A stretch of DNA of 64,000 nt. Source: an uncultured Clostridia bacterium. GTDB lineage: Bacteria; Bacillota; Clostridia; Oscillospirales; Ruminococcaceae. This document shows positions 1 to 9,655 of this stretch, piece after piece (the first letter of the stretch is position 1; each line of letters begins with the position of its first letter). The translations under genes and the position numbers were made by a program. Under the pieces are notes generated by a model, which did not search any database, was not told the DNA's origin, and was given only the letters and a program-made list of their open reading frames with translations. Location of the stretch: positions 28,896 to 92,895 of the forward strand of contig CALWZA010000006.1 of the NCBI GenBank assembly GCA_944385905.1, read 5' to 3'.

Positions 1-1
1 G

Positions 2-850
2 GCGTATAAAGGCGTTGACGGAAAGACTTATCTTTTCCGCCCCGATATGAACGCAAAAAGAGCGAATAATTCAAACCAAAGACTTTGTATTCCGCAGCTT
101 CCTGAGGAGTATTTTATTGAGGCTGTCAAGGCAATTGTAAAAATTGATGAGGATTGGATTCCGACAGCGGAGGGAACATCTTTGTATGTAAGGCCTTTCA
201 TAATCGCGACAGATGAATTCCTCGGTGTTGCTCCTTCAAAGACTTATCTGTTCATAATAATTCTTTCTCCGTCCGGAGCATACTACGCTAACGGTCTTGA
301 GCCGGTAGGCATATGGATTGAAGACGAGTATGTAAGGGCGGTCAGAGGCGGAATGGGCTTTGCAAAAACCGGAGGAAACTATGCTGCAAGCCTTATCGGA
401 CAAGTTAAAGCGCATAACGACGGATATTCACAGGTTTTGTGGCTCGACGGTGTTGAAAGAAAATACATTGAAGAAGTCGGCGCTATGAATATTTTCTTTA
501 AAATTAACGGCAAGGTAGTAACTCCTATGCTAAATGGCTCAATTCTTCCTGGAATTACCCGCGCATCAGTGCTTCAGCTCTGCAGAGAGTGGGGACTGGA
601 CGTTGAGGAAAGGAAAATTTCCGTTGATGAGCTTATCAAGGCTTATGAACACGGAATCCTTGAAGAAGTATTTGGAACCGGTACTGCGGCGGTAATCTCA
701 CCGGTAGGAAAGCTCAGATACGAAGATGAGGTCATGGTTATAGGCAACAATCAAATCGGACCTCTCAGCCAGAAAATATATGACACCATAACAGGTATTC
801 AGCTTGGCAAAAACGGCATTCACCCGGAGTGGAGAGTCGAGGTTAAATAA
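2..850 (+). CDS. ilvE: Branched-chain amino acid aminotransferase, 5' end outside window
   Basis: PLP-dependent transaminase that makes valine, leucine and isoleucine from their 2-oxo acids, or runs in reverse. The reading frame is open from base 2, where the residues already match the family (the GVDGK..LFRPD block before the first internal Met at 47), so the gene starts upstream of the window and 47 is not its start. The motif [10 protein letters not shown] carries the PLP-binding lysine, and [21 protein letters not shown] is the usual class IV segment. The C-terminus is complete and is followed directly by a terminator. The family call is firm; substrate range cannot be read from sequence. 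Confidence 0.93.
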   Translation, partial: AYKGVDGKTYLFRPDMNAKRANNSNQRLCIPQLPEEYFIEAVKAIVKIDEDWIPTAEGTSLYVRPFIIATDEFLGVAPSKTYLFIIILSPSGAYYANGLEPVGIWIEDEYVRAVRGGMGFAKTGGNYAASLIGQVKAHNDGYSQVLWLDGVERKYIEEVGAMNIFFKINGKVVTPMLNGSILPGITRASVLQLCREWGLDVEERKISVDELIKAYEHGILEEVFGTGTAAVISPVGKLRYEDEVMVIGNNQIGPLSQKIYDTITGIQLGKNGIHPEWRVEVK

Positions 851-870
851 GGTCCTTTATTGCTGATATT

Positions 871-907
871 AAAACGGACAGCTTTAGCACTGTCCGTTTT
901 TCTGTTT
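871..907. terminator. Bidirectional intrinsic terminator between ilvE and spoIVA
   Basis: An 11-bp perfect stem, AAAACGGACAG (871-881) and CTGTCCGTTTT (890-900), with an 8-nt loop. T-rich sequence follows on the plus strand and an A run precedes it, so it can stop both ilvE and the leftward spoIVA transcript. Confidence 0.88.
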
Positions 908-912
908 ATATA

Positions 913-2391
913 TTAAATAATCAGGCATATCAGACCCGAGCAGCCCTCGTTTATTATACGCTCAACAGCTTCCTGAAGCTTGATTCTGGCGTCCTGCGGC
1001 ATCCTGTAAAGCTTGTTGTGAAGTCCCTCATTTACAAGCTCATGCAGAGATTTTCCGAAGATATTGGACTCCCAAATTTTTGTGGGATTTTCCTCAAAAT
1101 CGTTCAGCATGTATAATACAAGCTCTTCCGACTGTTTTTCAGAGCCTACTATCGGAGCAACCTCTGCTGTGATATCCGCTCGAAGCATATGAATGGACGG
1201 AGCGTTTGCTCTAAGCCGAATTCCGTATTTTCCTCCTTGTTTTATAATTTCGGGCTCGTCAAGTGTAAGCTCCTCCATTGACGGCATAACGATTCCGTAG
1301 CCTGTCGCCTCAACCTCCTCAAGAGCGCCTTTAAACTTTTCAAACTGCTTTGAAATTTTGACAAGCTCAAGTATCTGCGGCATCAAATCGCTTTCATTTT
1401 CAATTTTCAGCCCGGTCTCTTCCCCGATTATTTTATAAAAAAGATCATGATTGACCGTTGCGGAAATATTTGCTGATCCTTTTCCTAAATCAATTGAAAC
1501 CAGATGACACTCTGAGATGTTCTCACATTCACATATTTTTTCACAGCAGCTTTTGATTTCTCTTACTTTTTCTATTCCGCTTGCAGCCTCTTTAATGCTG
1601 CTGAAAATACTTTCTTTAAGCCAGTGCCCGCGCTCAAGCGAAGTTATCCATTTCGGCATATCGATATTGACTTCCTTAACCGGAAACGCAAACAAAATTT
1701 CGGTCATTATCTTGTTAATATCATCTTCATCAAGCTCAAGGCAGTTTACCGGAATAACAGGAACGCAGTATTTTTCTGAAAGCTTCTCACAAAGCTGCGA
1801 AATTTCATGACTATTAGGGTTAACACAGTTCATAAGAATTATAAATGGCTTGTTTATAGCTCTCAGTTCCTCAATTACCCTTTCTTCGCATTCCTCGTAT
1901 TCTTCCCGCCCAATATCTGTTATCGAACCGTCGGTAGTTACTACCAAACCTATGGTTGAGTGTTCGTTAATGACTTTCTGAGTACCGACCTCTGCCGCCA
2001 TATTAAACGGAATCTCGTCTTCAAACCATGGGGTTCTGACCATTCTCGGAGCTTCATTTTCAAAATAGCCGATAGAGCTTGGTATGATATATCCGACACA
2101 GTCAATCATTCGGACGTTAAACCTTGCGCAGTCTTTAATAGACACTTCGACAGCGTCTTCCGGTATAAATTTCGGTTCAGTCGTCATAATAGTTTTGCCG
2201 CCGGATGACTGCGGAAGCTCGTCAATTGCCCTTTGTCTCATGTAATCATTTTCTATATTTGGTATTACAAGAGTTTCCATAAATCTTTTGATAAATGTTG
2301 ATTTGCCTGTTCTTACTGGTCCGACAACGCCTATATAAATATCGCCGTCAGTCCTTTTCGCAATGTTTGAGTATATTTCCGTTTTAGTCAT
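913..2391 (-). CDS. spoIVA: Stage IV sporulation protein A (spore coat morphogenetic ATPase)
   Basis: SpoIVA is the ATPase that polymerises on the outer forespore membrane and forms the basement layer of the spore coat. The 492-residue length is normal for the family. A P-loop GPVRTGKST lies at residues 24-32, a switch-like MIDCVGY at 95-101, and the C-terminus ends in the typical hydrophobic tail (GLICLII). A GGAGG ribosome-binding site 8 nt before the ATG supports the start. It lies 15 bp downstream of the SipL-like gene in the same direction, so the two are very probably co-transcribed. Expression in the mother cell (sigma-E) is expected from the family. Confidence 0.97.
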   Translation of the reverse strand: MTKTEIYSNIAKRTDGDIYIGVVGPVRTGKSTFIKRFMETLVIPNIENDYMRQRAIDELPQSSGGKTIMTTEPKFIPEDAVEVSIKDCARFNVRMIDCVGYIIPSSIGYFENEAPRMVRTPWFEDEIPFNMAAEVGTQKVINEHSTIGLVVTTDGSITDIGREEYEECEERVIEELRAINKPFIILMNCVNPNSHEISQLCEKLSEKYCVPVIPVNCLELDEDDINKIMTEILFAFPVKEVNIDMPKWITSLERGHWLKESIFSSIKEAASGIEKVREIKSCCEKICECENISECHLVSIDLGKGSANISATVNHDLFYKIIGEETGLKIENESDLMPQILELVKISKQFEKFKGALEEVEATGYGIVMPSMEELTLDEPEIIKQGGKYGIRLRANAPSIHMLRADITAEVAPIVGSEKQSEELVLYMLNDFEENPTKIWESNIFGKSLHELVNEGLHNKLYRMPQDARIKLQEAVERIINEGCSGLICLII

Positions 2392-2406
2392 TTAGGTTTC
2401 CTCCGT

Positions 2407-3951
2407 TCAATTTGACATGGGAATAAGCAGCATTTTGCATTGAGGAAGCTTTTCGCAATCCAGTCCGTTCTCCTCGACGACAGCCGAAAGAGGCGCGGAA
2501 TATTTTTTCGCTATATCCCATATTTCCTCACCCTTATCGGCGTAATAAAGCTTGAGAGCGCAAGAGCAGGACTGTTCTTTTTTTGACGAGCTGTTTACAG
2601 AGATATCGGTAATTAGCAACTTTGTATAAGCCTCATACAGATATCCGCATATTTTAATCTCGGCGGTGATCTCAACTGTATTATCCGAAGTAAGCGTATA
2701 TGAGCATGAGCACACCTCAGCCGTTGGCTCAATATAGCTGTCTTTACCTGCGTTAGTTCCAGGAATATTATGCTCAAACGGAATGTCTCCCTCAAGATAA
2801 ATAGGACATCCGTTTTCATTTGAGGCAAAAACGCAGAATTTTACGCTTCCCGAAACAACAAAACGAGAATCGTCAAATGAATATCTTCCGGAGACGTTTG
2901 AAATTTCAGCGAAGGCATCATAAACGCACGATATACTGCCTTCCTGATAAGTAAGCGAAATCTTTGACTGATGATTTTCCTTAACTGCAACCGGCACACA
3001 TTCCAGTTTAGATTCAAGCGCGGTGAACTCACACTCACACATCGTTGAATAAACGTCGGTCACAAGCTCAGCGGTCTCGAATTTAATAGCAGTGCAGGAA
3101 ATATTGATGTTCAGTTCACACTCAAATGACTGAGGTGAGCCGGATTTAAGGATTATGTCACAGCCGGAGGCACTTGCTTCAATAAAACACTCGAATTTTT
3201 CGTCCAGACCGTCAACATCGATAATTTGTGAAAAAGGCAAGGTAAATTTCATTGTTTCCATTGAATCGTGCTCGTCTTTAACACAGGTGTAAAGTATCGA
3301 GACCTCAGCTTCTCCTTTGACCATGATTTTTCCCGAAACCAATTTTTTGTCTGCTGAAATGACAGAAGCGTCTGCTCTGATAATACTTTTTATTTCGGGC
3401 TTTGACGCTCCGGTTTCTATTTCTTCAACTACGCTTATCCTTTTGGTGACAAAAGACCTCTTTGAAGGATAGGTTACGATAGATTTTTTTAGCTGAATAC
3501 CGCATCCGGAGGCGTCTGCAACAACCTGCTGCTTTTTTTCACAGCAGACTTTAGCTTTAACGCTTACTGCTCCTCTGATGTCGATTCGGCGCTGATTTAC
3601 CACCCGGCAGTTTACATAGTCAAGTTTAGGAATCAGCGTAGCGGAAGGGCAGTCGCTCGGCGACTGAAGATCCACAGATTTTGTGTAGTTCAGCTTTTGT
3701 TCAAAGCAATTCAGGGCGTTGCTGTTTTCACTTAAATACATTACTTTAACGCATACTGACATTTCATATGTAAGCTTACCGTTTACAACAGTGTGTGAAG
3801 TAATGTTAGGCAAAGCCCTGCACTTGACTATCCTGAAAATGTCCGGATAATAATCAGGCAGTATATAGTCTGTCTCGATTGATTGTTCAAAGGCGCTGTC
3901 AAGCACAACATCTTTGGCTGTGAAATTTTCGCGAATAAGTTTAAAGTCCAT
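2407..3951 (-). CDS. sipL: SipL-like DUF3794/LysM protein, SpoIVA partner
   Basis: 514 residues with repeated DUF3794-type beta-rich segments (roughly residues 30-110, 205-270 and 355-420) and a C-terminal LysM domain (about 465-512). This is the architecture of SipL, which in Clostridioides difficile binds SpoIVA through its LysM domain and is needed for coat attachment. The start is supported by AGGAGG 5 nt before the ATG. It is the first gene of a two-gene unit with spoIVA. The order and spacing favour a partnership, but the SipL name rests on domain content plus context, since DUF3794 also occurs in other Clostridial proteins. Confidence 0.87.
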   Translation of the reverse strand: MDFKLIRENFTAKDVVLDSAFEQSIETDYILPDYYPDIFRIVKCRALPNITSHTVVNGKLTYEMSVCVKVMYLSENSNALNCFEQKLNYTKSVDLQSPSDCPSATLIPKLDYVNCRVVNQRRIDIRGAVSVKAKVCCEKKQQVVADASGCGIQLKKSIVTYPSKRSFVTKRISVVEEIETGASKPEIKSIIRADASVISADKKLVSGKIMVKGEAEVSILYTCVKDEHDSMETMKFTLPFSQIIDVDGLDEKFECFIEASASGCDIILKSGSPQSFECELNINISCTAIKFETAELVTDVYSTMCECEFTALESKLECVPVAVKENHQSKISLTYQEGSISCVYDAFAEISNVSGRYSFDDSRFVVSGSVKFCVFASNENGCPIYLEGDIPFEHNIPGTNAGKDSYIEPTAEVCSCSYTLTSDNTVEITAEIKICGYLYEAYTKLLITDISVNSSSKKEQSCSCALKLYYADKGEEIWDIAKKYSAPLSAVVEENGLDCEKLPQCKMLLIPMSN

Positions 3952-4047
3952 AGCATCCTCCTGTTTATCATATACAAGCTTTATTTTGCTATGATATATA
4001 TATTCCTTAAATTAAGCTTGTATTCGTACCATATGATAAAATTTGCC

Positions 4048-4076
4048 TTGCAAAAACAAAATAACGGTGATATAAT
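4048..4076 (+). promoter_or_regulatory. Sigma-A-type promoter for the topoisomerase pair
   Basis: TTGCAA (4048-4053), 17-bp spacer, TATAAT (4071-4076), preceded by TGA, giving an extended -10. It lies about 40 bp upstream of the B-subunit start, in the divergent gap with sipL. Confidence 0.75.
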
Positions 4077-4117
4077 AATCAATATATAGTGGTAATATCT
4101 TGTGAAAGGAAATAGAT

Positions 4118-6100
4118 ATGGCATCAAAAAATTCTTACGGCAATGAAGCGATAGTGTCTTTAAAGGGAGCTGACCGTGTCAGAAAACGTCCGGCGGTAAT
4201 TTTCGGCTCAGACGGCATTGAGGGCTGCAAGCACTCTGTATTTGAGATACTTTCAAACTCTATTGACGAGGCACGTGACGGCAACGGCAATAAAATAATA
4301 GTCACAAGATATAACGATAATTCCATTGAGATAGAGGATTTTGGGCGAGGATGCCCGGTAGACTATAACAACGCCGAAAAAAGGTTTAACTGGGAGCTGG
4401 TATACTGTGAGCTTTACGCAGGCGGTAAGTACAACAATAACGGCGGAGAAAACTATGAATACTCCTTAGGATTAAACGGTCTCGGTGCGTGCGCAACTCA
4501 GTATTCATCGGAATACATGGATGTTGAGGTTGTTAGGGACGGATATAAATATAACCTTCATTTTGAAAAAGGTGAAAATATCGGAGGCTTAAAAAAAGAA
4601 GAAACAAAGAAAAAGCAAACAGGTACAAAAACCAAGTGGCGACCTGATTTAGACGTTTTTACCGATATAAATATAGAGAAAGAATACTATGAGGACGTTT
4701 TGAAAAAGCAGGCGGTTGTGAACCCGAATTTACTGTTTGTTTTCAGAAACCAGGAGGAAAACGGCTCTTTTACCGAAGAGCATTTCTTTTATGAAAACGG
4801 AATAAGCGACTATGTAAAAGAAATTGTCGGCAATGATAATATGACGTCAATTCAGATGCTTACCGCCGAGCGCAAGGGAAGAGACCGTGAGGACAAGCCG
4901 GAATATAAAGTAAAACTTAACGTTGCGTTTACGTTTTCAAATAAAATCAAGCTGACTGAGTTTTATCATAACTCAAGCTTCCTTGAATACGGAGGCTCTC
5001 CCGAAAAAGCCGTGAGATACGCATTCACGTCTCAGATAGACAGCTATTTGAAAAACAATAACAAATATTTAAAAAATGAAGCGAAAATAACCTATGCCGA
5101 TATTGAGGACTGTCTTGTTCTTGTTTCCAGCTCGTTTTCAACTCAGACATCATATGAAAACCAAACTAAAAAGGCTATCACCAATAAGTTTATCTACGAA
5201 GCCATGGCGGATTTTCTAAAGCATCAGCTTGAGGTTTATTTTATCGAAAATCCTGATGAAGCGACAAGAATCTGCGAACAGGTCATGGTCAATAAAAGGA
5301 GCCGAGAAAACGCTGAAAAAACTAGGCTAACTCTCAAAAAGAAGCTTGCAGGAACTATCGACCTTTCAAATATGGTTCAGAAATTTGTTGACTGCCGTAC
5401 AAAAGACCTTAATAAGAGAGAGCTCTACATTGTTGAGGGAGATTCGGCTTTGGGAGCCGTAAAGCTTGCGAGAGACGCTGAGTTTCAGGCGATAATGCCT
5501 GTTCGGGGAAAAATTTTAAATTGCCTCAAAGCCGATTACGATAAAATTTTCAAGAGTGAGATAATAACCGACCTTATAAAAGTCTTAGGGTGCGGAGTTG
5601 AAGTCAAGACAAAATCAAACAAGGAGCTTTCGGGCTTTAATCTTGACAATTTTCGCTGGAACAAAGTAATTATATGCACCGATGCCGACGAGGACGGTTT
5701 CCAGATAAGAACTCTTATCCTGACTATGCTTTACAGGCTCACGCCTACGCTTATTGATAAAGGCTTTGTGTATATAGCCGAGTCTCCTCTGTTTGAAATC
5801 ACAACCAAAGACAGAACATATTTCGCTTATGATGAAAGCGAAAGGGTTGAGATATTGAAAATGATAGGGGATAAGAAGTATACCATACAGCGTTCAAAAG
5901 GACTTGGTGAAAACGAGCCTGATATGATGAGCTTGACGACAATGCATCCCGATACACGCCGCCTGATTAAAGTCACTCCCGATGATATCGAACAAATGAG
6001 CTTTATGTTTGATATGCTTCTCGGCGACGACCTTGCGAGCAGAAAGGAATTTATAAATAACAACTGCAAAGACTATCTTGAGCTTGCCGATATAAGCTGA
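4118..6100 (+). CDS. Type IIA DNA topoisomerase B subunit (ParE/GyrB-like)
   Basis: ATP-driven subunit of a gyrase or topoisomerase IV-type enzyme, 660 residues. GHKL ATPase features: E43 and N47 in ILSNSIDEA, EDFGRGCP at 73-80, and a glycine loop SLGLNGLGA at 116-124, which differs from the usual GGLHGVGA. The TOPRIM domain has EGDSA at 440-444 and the metal triad DADEDG at 522-527; KGLGE comes later. The A subunit follows after 32 bp. The divergent ATPase loop and the DADEDGFQ block suggest the alternative topoisomerase pair of Clostridia rather than main gyrase. Whether it decatenates or supercoils cannot be read here, so no symbol is given. Confidence 0.92.
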   Translation: MASKNSYGNEAIVSLKGADRVRKRPAVIFGSDGIEGCKHSVFEILSNSIDEARDGNGNKIIVTRYNDNSIEIEDFGRGCPVDYNNAEKRFNWELVYCELYAGGKYNNNGGENYEYSLGLNGLGACATQYSSEYMDVEVVRDGYKYNLHFEKGENIGGLKKEETKKKQTGTKTKWRPDLDVFTDINIEKEYYEDVLKKQAVVNPNLLFVFRNQEENGSFTEEHFFYENGISDYVKEIVGNDNMTSIQMLTAERKGRDREDKPEYKVKLNVAFTFSNKIKLTEFYHNSSFLEYGGSPEKAVRYAFTSQIDSYLKNNNKYLKNEAKITYADIEDCLVLVSSSFSTQTSYENQTKKAITNKFIYEAMADFLKHQLEVYFIENPDEATRICEQVMVNKRSRENAEKTRLTLKKKLAGTIDLSNMVQKFVDCRTKDLNKRELYIVEGDSALGAVKLARDAEFQAIMPVRGKILNCLKADYDKIFKSEIITDLIKVLGCGVEVKTKSNKELSGFNLDNFRWNKVIICTDADEDGFQIRTLILTMLYRLTPTLIDKGFVYIAESPLFEITTKDRTYFAYDESERVEILKMIGDKKYTIQRSKGLGENEPDMMSLTTMHPDTRRLIKVTPDDIEQMSFMFDMLLGDDLASRKEFINNNCKDYLELADIS

Positions 6101-6132
6101 CATAAACGCAAAAGGAAAGGAATTGACAATTA

Positions 6133-8373
6133 ATGGCGAAAAAGAAGCCTGAGAATAAAGAAAAAAAGCTGCCCATAGGATTTTCAAACGCATATATCAA
6201 CGGAGGCGGACAGGTTGTTGAGGAAAAAATAACCGTAACTTTGGAAAAAAACTATATGCCCTATGCCGTAAGCGTTAATGTTTCGAGAGCTTTTCCTGAA
6301 ATAGACGGCTTTAAGCCTTCACACAGAAAGCTTCTGTATACAATGTATAAAATGGGACTGCTTTCCGGAGCAAGAACAAAATCCGCAAACGTCGTCGGTC
6401 AAACAATGAAGCTCAATCCTCACGGCGACGCAGCGATATATGAAACTTTGGTAAGGCTTGCGAGAGGCAACGAGGCGCTGCTTCATCCTTATGTAGACTC
6501 AAAGGGCAATTTCGGAAAGGCATATTCAAGGGATATGGCATATGCCGCGTCAAGATACACCGAAGTAAGGCTCGACCCTATATGCTCTGAGCTTTTTAAG
6601 GATATTGACAAAAATACAGTGGATTTTATGCCTAACTATGACAACACCATGACAGAGCCGACGCTTTTGCCGTCAACTTTTCCAACGGTGCTTGTAAACT
6701 CAAACGTAGGAATCGGAGTAGCAATGGCAAGCGCTGTTTGTCCGTTCAACCTTGCCGAAGTTTGCGAGACGGCAATAGCTTTGATAAGGAATCCGGAGCA
6801 TGACATTTTGTCAACCTTAAAAAGTCCGGATTTTCCAGGAGGAGCTTTTATAATATACGATGAGGCTGAGCTTAATAACATTTACAAGACAGGCAAGGGC
6901 TCGGTAAAAGTAAGAGCTAAGTATAATTACGACAAGGACGCAAACTGCATAGAAATCACTGAAATTCCACCTACAACCACTATCGAGGCTATCATAGAAA
7001 AAATAATAGCTTTGACAAAAGCGGGAAAAATCAAAGAGATTCAGTATATCAGAGATGAAACTGATATAAACGGATTGAAGATAGCAATCGACCTCAAGAG
7101 GGGAACCGACCCTGACAAACTCATGCAGAAACTTTTTCGTATGACTCCTCTTCAGGATACCTACTCATGTAATTTCAATATTCTTGTAGATGGATATCCG
7201 AAAGTAATGGGAATATATGAAATACTTAACGAATGGACAAAATTCCGAGTCGGGTGCGTAAGAAGACGAACTGAGTTTGACTTGAATAAAAAGACTGAAA
7301 GGCTTCATCTGCTGAAGGGTCTTGAAAAAATACTTATAGATATTGACAAGGCGGTAAAAATAGTAAGAGAAACCGAAGAGGAAGCGGATGTTGTTCCAAA
7401 CCTTATGATTGGATTCTCAATAGATGAGGCTCAGGCGGAGTATGTCGCTGAAATAAAGCTGAGACATTTAAACAGAGAGTTTATTTTAAACCGAACAGCC
7501 GATATAGCTCAGCTTGAAAAAGACATAGCCGAATTGCGTGATATTCTTTCAAGTGACAAAAAGATAAAGCTTATTATAATTGATGAGCTTAAGGAAGTGG
7601 CTAAAAAATACGGTCAGCCGAGGAAAAGTCTTTTTGTTTTCTCTGATGATGAGGAAGAGTATGAGCAGGAAGACGATACTCCAGATTATCAGGTTAAGCT
7701 TTTCCTTTCAAAAAGCGGATATTTTAAAAAGATTACTCCGCAGTCGCTGAGAATGGCAAGTGAGCAAAAGCTTAAGGAAAGCGACGTAATCGAACAGGAA
7801 ATTGAAACAACAAACAAAGCGGATGTTCTTTTCTTTACAGACAAATCAACTGTTTATAAAGCGAAGGTTTCGCAGTTTGACGATACAAAAGCGTCTTTAC
7901 TCGGCGATTATGTCCCGGCAAAGCTTGGCTTTGAAGACGGCGAAAGCGTTGTCAAAATGGTTGTGACATCCGATTATTCAGGACATCTGATTTTTGTGTT
8001 TGAAAACGGAAAAGCAGCAAAAGTATCACTTGATTCCTATGCAACCAAGACCAACCGTAAAAAGCTCGCGAACGCCTATTCTGACAAATCACCTCTTGTC
8101 GACATGTTTTTCGTTTCGGATAATGCCGATATTATGCTATGCTCATCTAACGGCAGAGCAATCGTGTTTAATACCGATATGATGCTGTCAAAAGCTTCAA
8201 GAGATACAATCGGTGTGCAGACAATGACTTTAAAAGGCAAAAACACTGTTAGCAAGGCCTCGGAAATAAAACAGAATGACACCAGATTTTTGAAGTATAA
8301 AGTAAAAGCTATTCCCGCGGCAGGTTCATTTTTGAAGACAGCTGAAGATCCTGACCAGATGACACTTGACTGA
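6133..8373 (+). CDS. Type IIA DNA topoisomerase A subunit (ParC/GyrA-like)
   Basis: DNA-cleaving subunit, 746 residues, partner of the upstream B subunit. The catalytic tyrosine is Y142 in AASRYTEVRL. The helix equivalent to the quinolone region reads HGDAAIYET (97-105): the usual Ser after GD is Ala100, while the acidic residue (E104) is kept. No intact GyrA box (QRRGGKG type) is seen in the C-terminal domain, which favours a topoisomerase IV-like role over supercoiling gyrase. The region around 540-556 is strongly acidic (DDEEEYEQEDD). It is co-transcribed with the B subunit. Confidence 0.92.
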   Translation: MAKKKPENKEKKLPIGFSNAYINGGGQVVEEKITVTLEKNYMPYAVSVNVSRAFPEIDGFKPSHRKLLYTMYKMGLLSGARTKSANVVGQTMKLNPHGDAAIYETLVRLARGNEALLHPYVDSKGNFGKAYSRDMAYAASRYTEVRLDPICSELFKDIDKNTVDFMPNYDNTMTEPTLLPSTFPTVLVNSNVGIGVAMASAVCPFNLAEVCETAIALIRNPEHDILSTLKSPDFPGGAFIIYDEAELNNIYKTGKGSVKVRAKYNYDKDANCIEITEIPPTTTIEAIIEKIIALTKAGKIKEIQYIRDETDINGLKIAIDLKRGTDPDKLMQKLFRMTPLQDTYSCNFNILVDGYPKVMGIYEILNEWTKFRVGCVRRRTEFDLNKKTERLHLLKGLEKILIDIDKAVKIVRETEEEADVVPNLMIGFSIDEAQAEYVAEIKLRHLNREFILNRTADIAQLEKDIAELRDILSSDKKIKLIIIDELKEVAKKYGQPRKSLFVFSDDEEEYEQEDDTPDYQVKLFLSKSGYFKKITPQSLRMASEQKLKESDVIEQEIETTNKADVLFFTDKSTVYKAKVSQFDDTKASLLGDYVPAKLGFEDGESVVKMVVTSDYSGHLIFVFENGKAAKVSLDSYATKTNRKKLANAYSDKSPLVDMFFVSDNADIMLCSSNGRAIVFNTDMMLSKASRDTIGVQTMTLKGKNTVSKASEIKQNDTRFLKYKVKAIPAAGSFLKTAEDPDQMTLD

Positions 8374-8914
8374 AAAGATGAAAAAGCTGTGTTTTAAATG
8401 CGCTCTCGGTGGTATATCCTCCGCATTATGCCTGTGTTTAATGTTTATAACAGGTTTTATTCCTCTTTTGGTATACGTTTTGCCTGCCGCAGCAGGAATT
8501 GTCCTCATTCCGGTATGCGTTGAATGCGGAGTTGGTTTTGGTTTGCTGACGTACTTTGCGACCTCAATCCTCTCGTTGTTTTTGACTCCCGATAAAGAAG
8601 CGGCAGTTATCTTTGCGATGTTTTTCGGGTTTTACCCGGTTTTAAAATCAGCTCTCAGGAAAATACATCCTGTGCTTCAGATTATAATGAAAATAATTAT
8701 CTTTAACGTATCATTCATATTAAGCTACTGGCTGCTGATAAACGTGTTGGGAATTGTTACATTTGAGGATATGTTCGGAGATTTCGGCAGATACGGCGCG
8801 GCAATTCTTTTGCTGCTCGGGAATTTAGCTTTTTTCATATACGACAAAGCGGTTTGTAAGCTTGAATTGCAATATTATAAAATATACAGAAACAAAATAT
8901 TGGGATTAAAGTGA
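8366..8914 (+). CDS. Conserved integral membrane protein, function unknown
   Basis: About 180 residues with four or five hydrophobic segments (near 15-35, 38-58, 62-75, 105-130 and 140-158) and a short charged C-terminus. The block FFGFYPVLKSALRK lies between membrane segments. The overall style resembles small transporter S-component proteins, but I cannot assign a family or substrate. The frame is open from a TTG at 8366, overlapping the topoisomerase stop; the ATG at 8378 is an equally good start. There is no strong ribosome-binding site for either, so translation is probably coupled to the gene before. Confidence 0.7.
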   Translation: MTEKMKKLCFKCALGGISSALCLCLMFITGFIPLLVYVLPAAAGIVLIPVCVECGVGFGLLTYFATSILSLFLTPDKEAAVIFAMFFGFYPVLKSALRKIHPVLQIIMKIIIFNVSFILSYWLLINVLGIVTFEDMFGDFGRYGAAILLLLGNLAFFIYDKAVCKLELQYYKIYRNKILGLK

Positions 8915-8927
8915 TGTGTAGAAAGTC

Positions 8928-9632
8928 ATGGGAGACAAAAAAACTTTCAGAATTAAAATAATTATGTTCATTGTTTTTGCTGCGGTGATTACAGTTGTGT
9001 CTGTGCTTATGATACCGATGGCAGAAATGATTGCCACGGCAGAAGGAAGAAGCCGCATTGAACAGATAATGCGTGAGAATATGATCTTGGGAGTATTTAT
9101 TTATATTCTCATGCAGGCTCTTCAGGTTATCGTCGCGCTGATTCCGGGAGGACCGGTTCAAATAATGGGCGGAATTCTTTTCGGCGAGATTTTGGGATTT
9201 ATTTTGTGCGTTTTGGGAATATTCCTCGGCACAGCAGCGGTTTATTACCTTGTTAAATGGCTGGGATACCCTTTGGTTGAGGCTGTTATAAATAAAAAGC
9301 ATATAAGGCATATTAAGTTTTTTGAAGACACAAAAAAGGTAGAGACAGTTATTTTTATTTTATTTCTTATCCCCGGAATGCCAAAAGACGCATTTACGTA
9401 TTTGGTTCCTCTGACAAAAGTAAAGCCGAAAACTTTTTTTGTTTTGGCTATGACAGCGAGACTGCCCGCTTTGTTTATGTCAACATATTTCGGATCGAGT
9501 CTGGAAAAGGGAGACTATGTGACTGCTATTATTGTTTCGGTAATTGTACTCGCAACAGGAATTATCGGAATAATGTTTAAAGAAAAAATATTTAATTTTA
9601 TAAGAACAAAATTTAAATCAAAAAGCAAATAA
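8928..9632 (+). CDS. VTT-domain (TVP38/TMEM64, DedA-like) membrane protein
   Basis: 234-residue polytopic membrane protein of the SNARE-associated/VTT superfamily, whose members are linked to lipid scrambling and membrane homeostasis. The conserved segment GGPVQIMGGILFGEILG is followed by LGTAAVYYLVKWLG, and a second conserved block IPGMPKDAFTYL lies near 150. A hydrophobic N-terminal helix and a basic C-terminal tail are visible. It follows the previous membrane gene after 13 bp. Substrate unknown. Confidence 0.85.
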   Translation: MGDKKTFRIKIIMFIVFAAVITVVSVLMIPMAEMIATAEGRSRIEQIMRENMILGVFIYILMQALQVIVALIPGGPVQIMGGILFGEILGFILCVLGIFLGTAAVYYLVKWLGYPLVEAVINKKHIRHIKFFEDTKKVETVIFILFLIPGMPKDAFTYLVPLTKVKPKTFFVLAMTARLPALFMSTYFGSSLEKGDYVTAIIVSVIVLATGIIGIMFKEKIFNFIRTKFKSKSK

Positions 9633-9655
9633 CTGATTTTTGTAATAACATTGCA

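Noticed and set aside
1517..1810. Longer open frames on the strand opposite real genes (for example within spoIVA, spoIIIAE and xseA).
   Set aside because: They lack ribosome-binding sites and family similarity, and are explained by codon bias of the true genes.
3973..4022. Inverted repeat TACAAGCTT / AAGCTTGTA in the gap between sipL and the topoisomerase pair, as a shared operator.
   Set aside because: Arms are 32 bp apart, include a simple AAGCTT palindrome, and no regulator is nearby; too weak to call.
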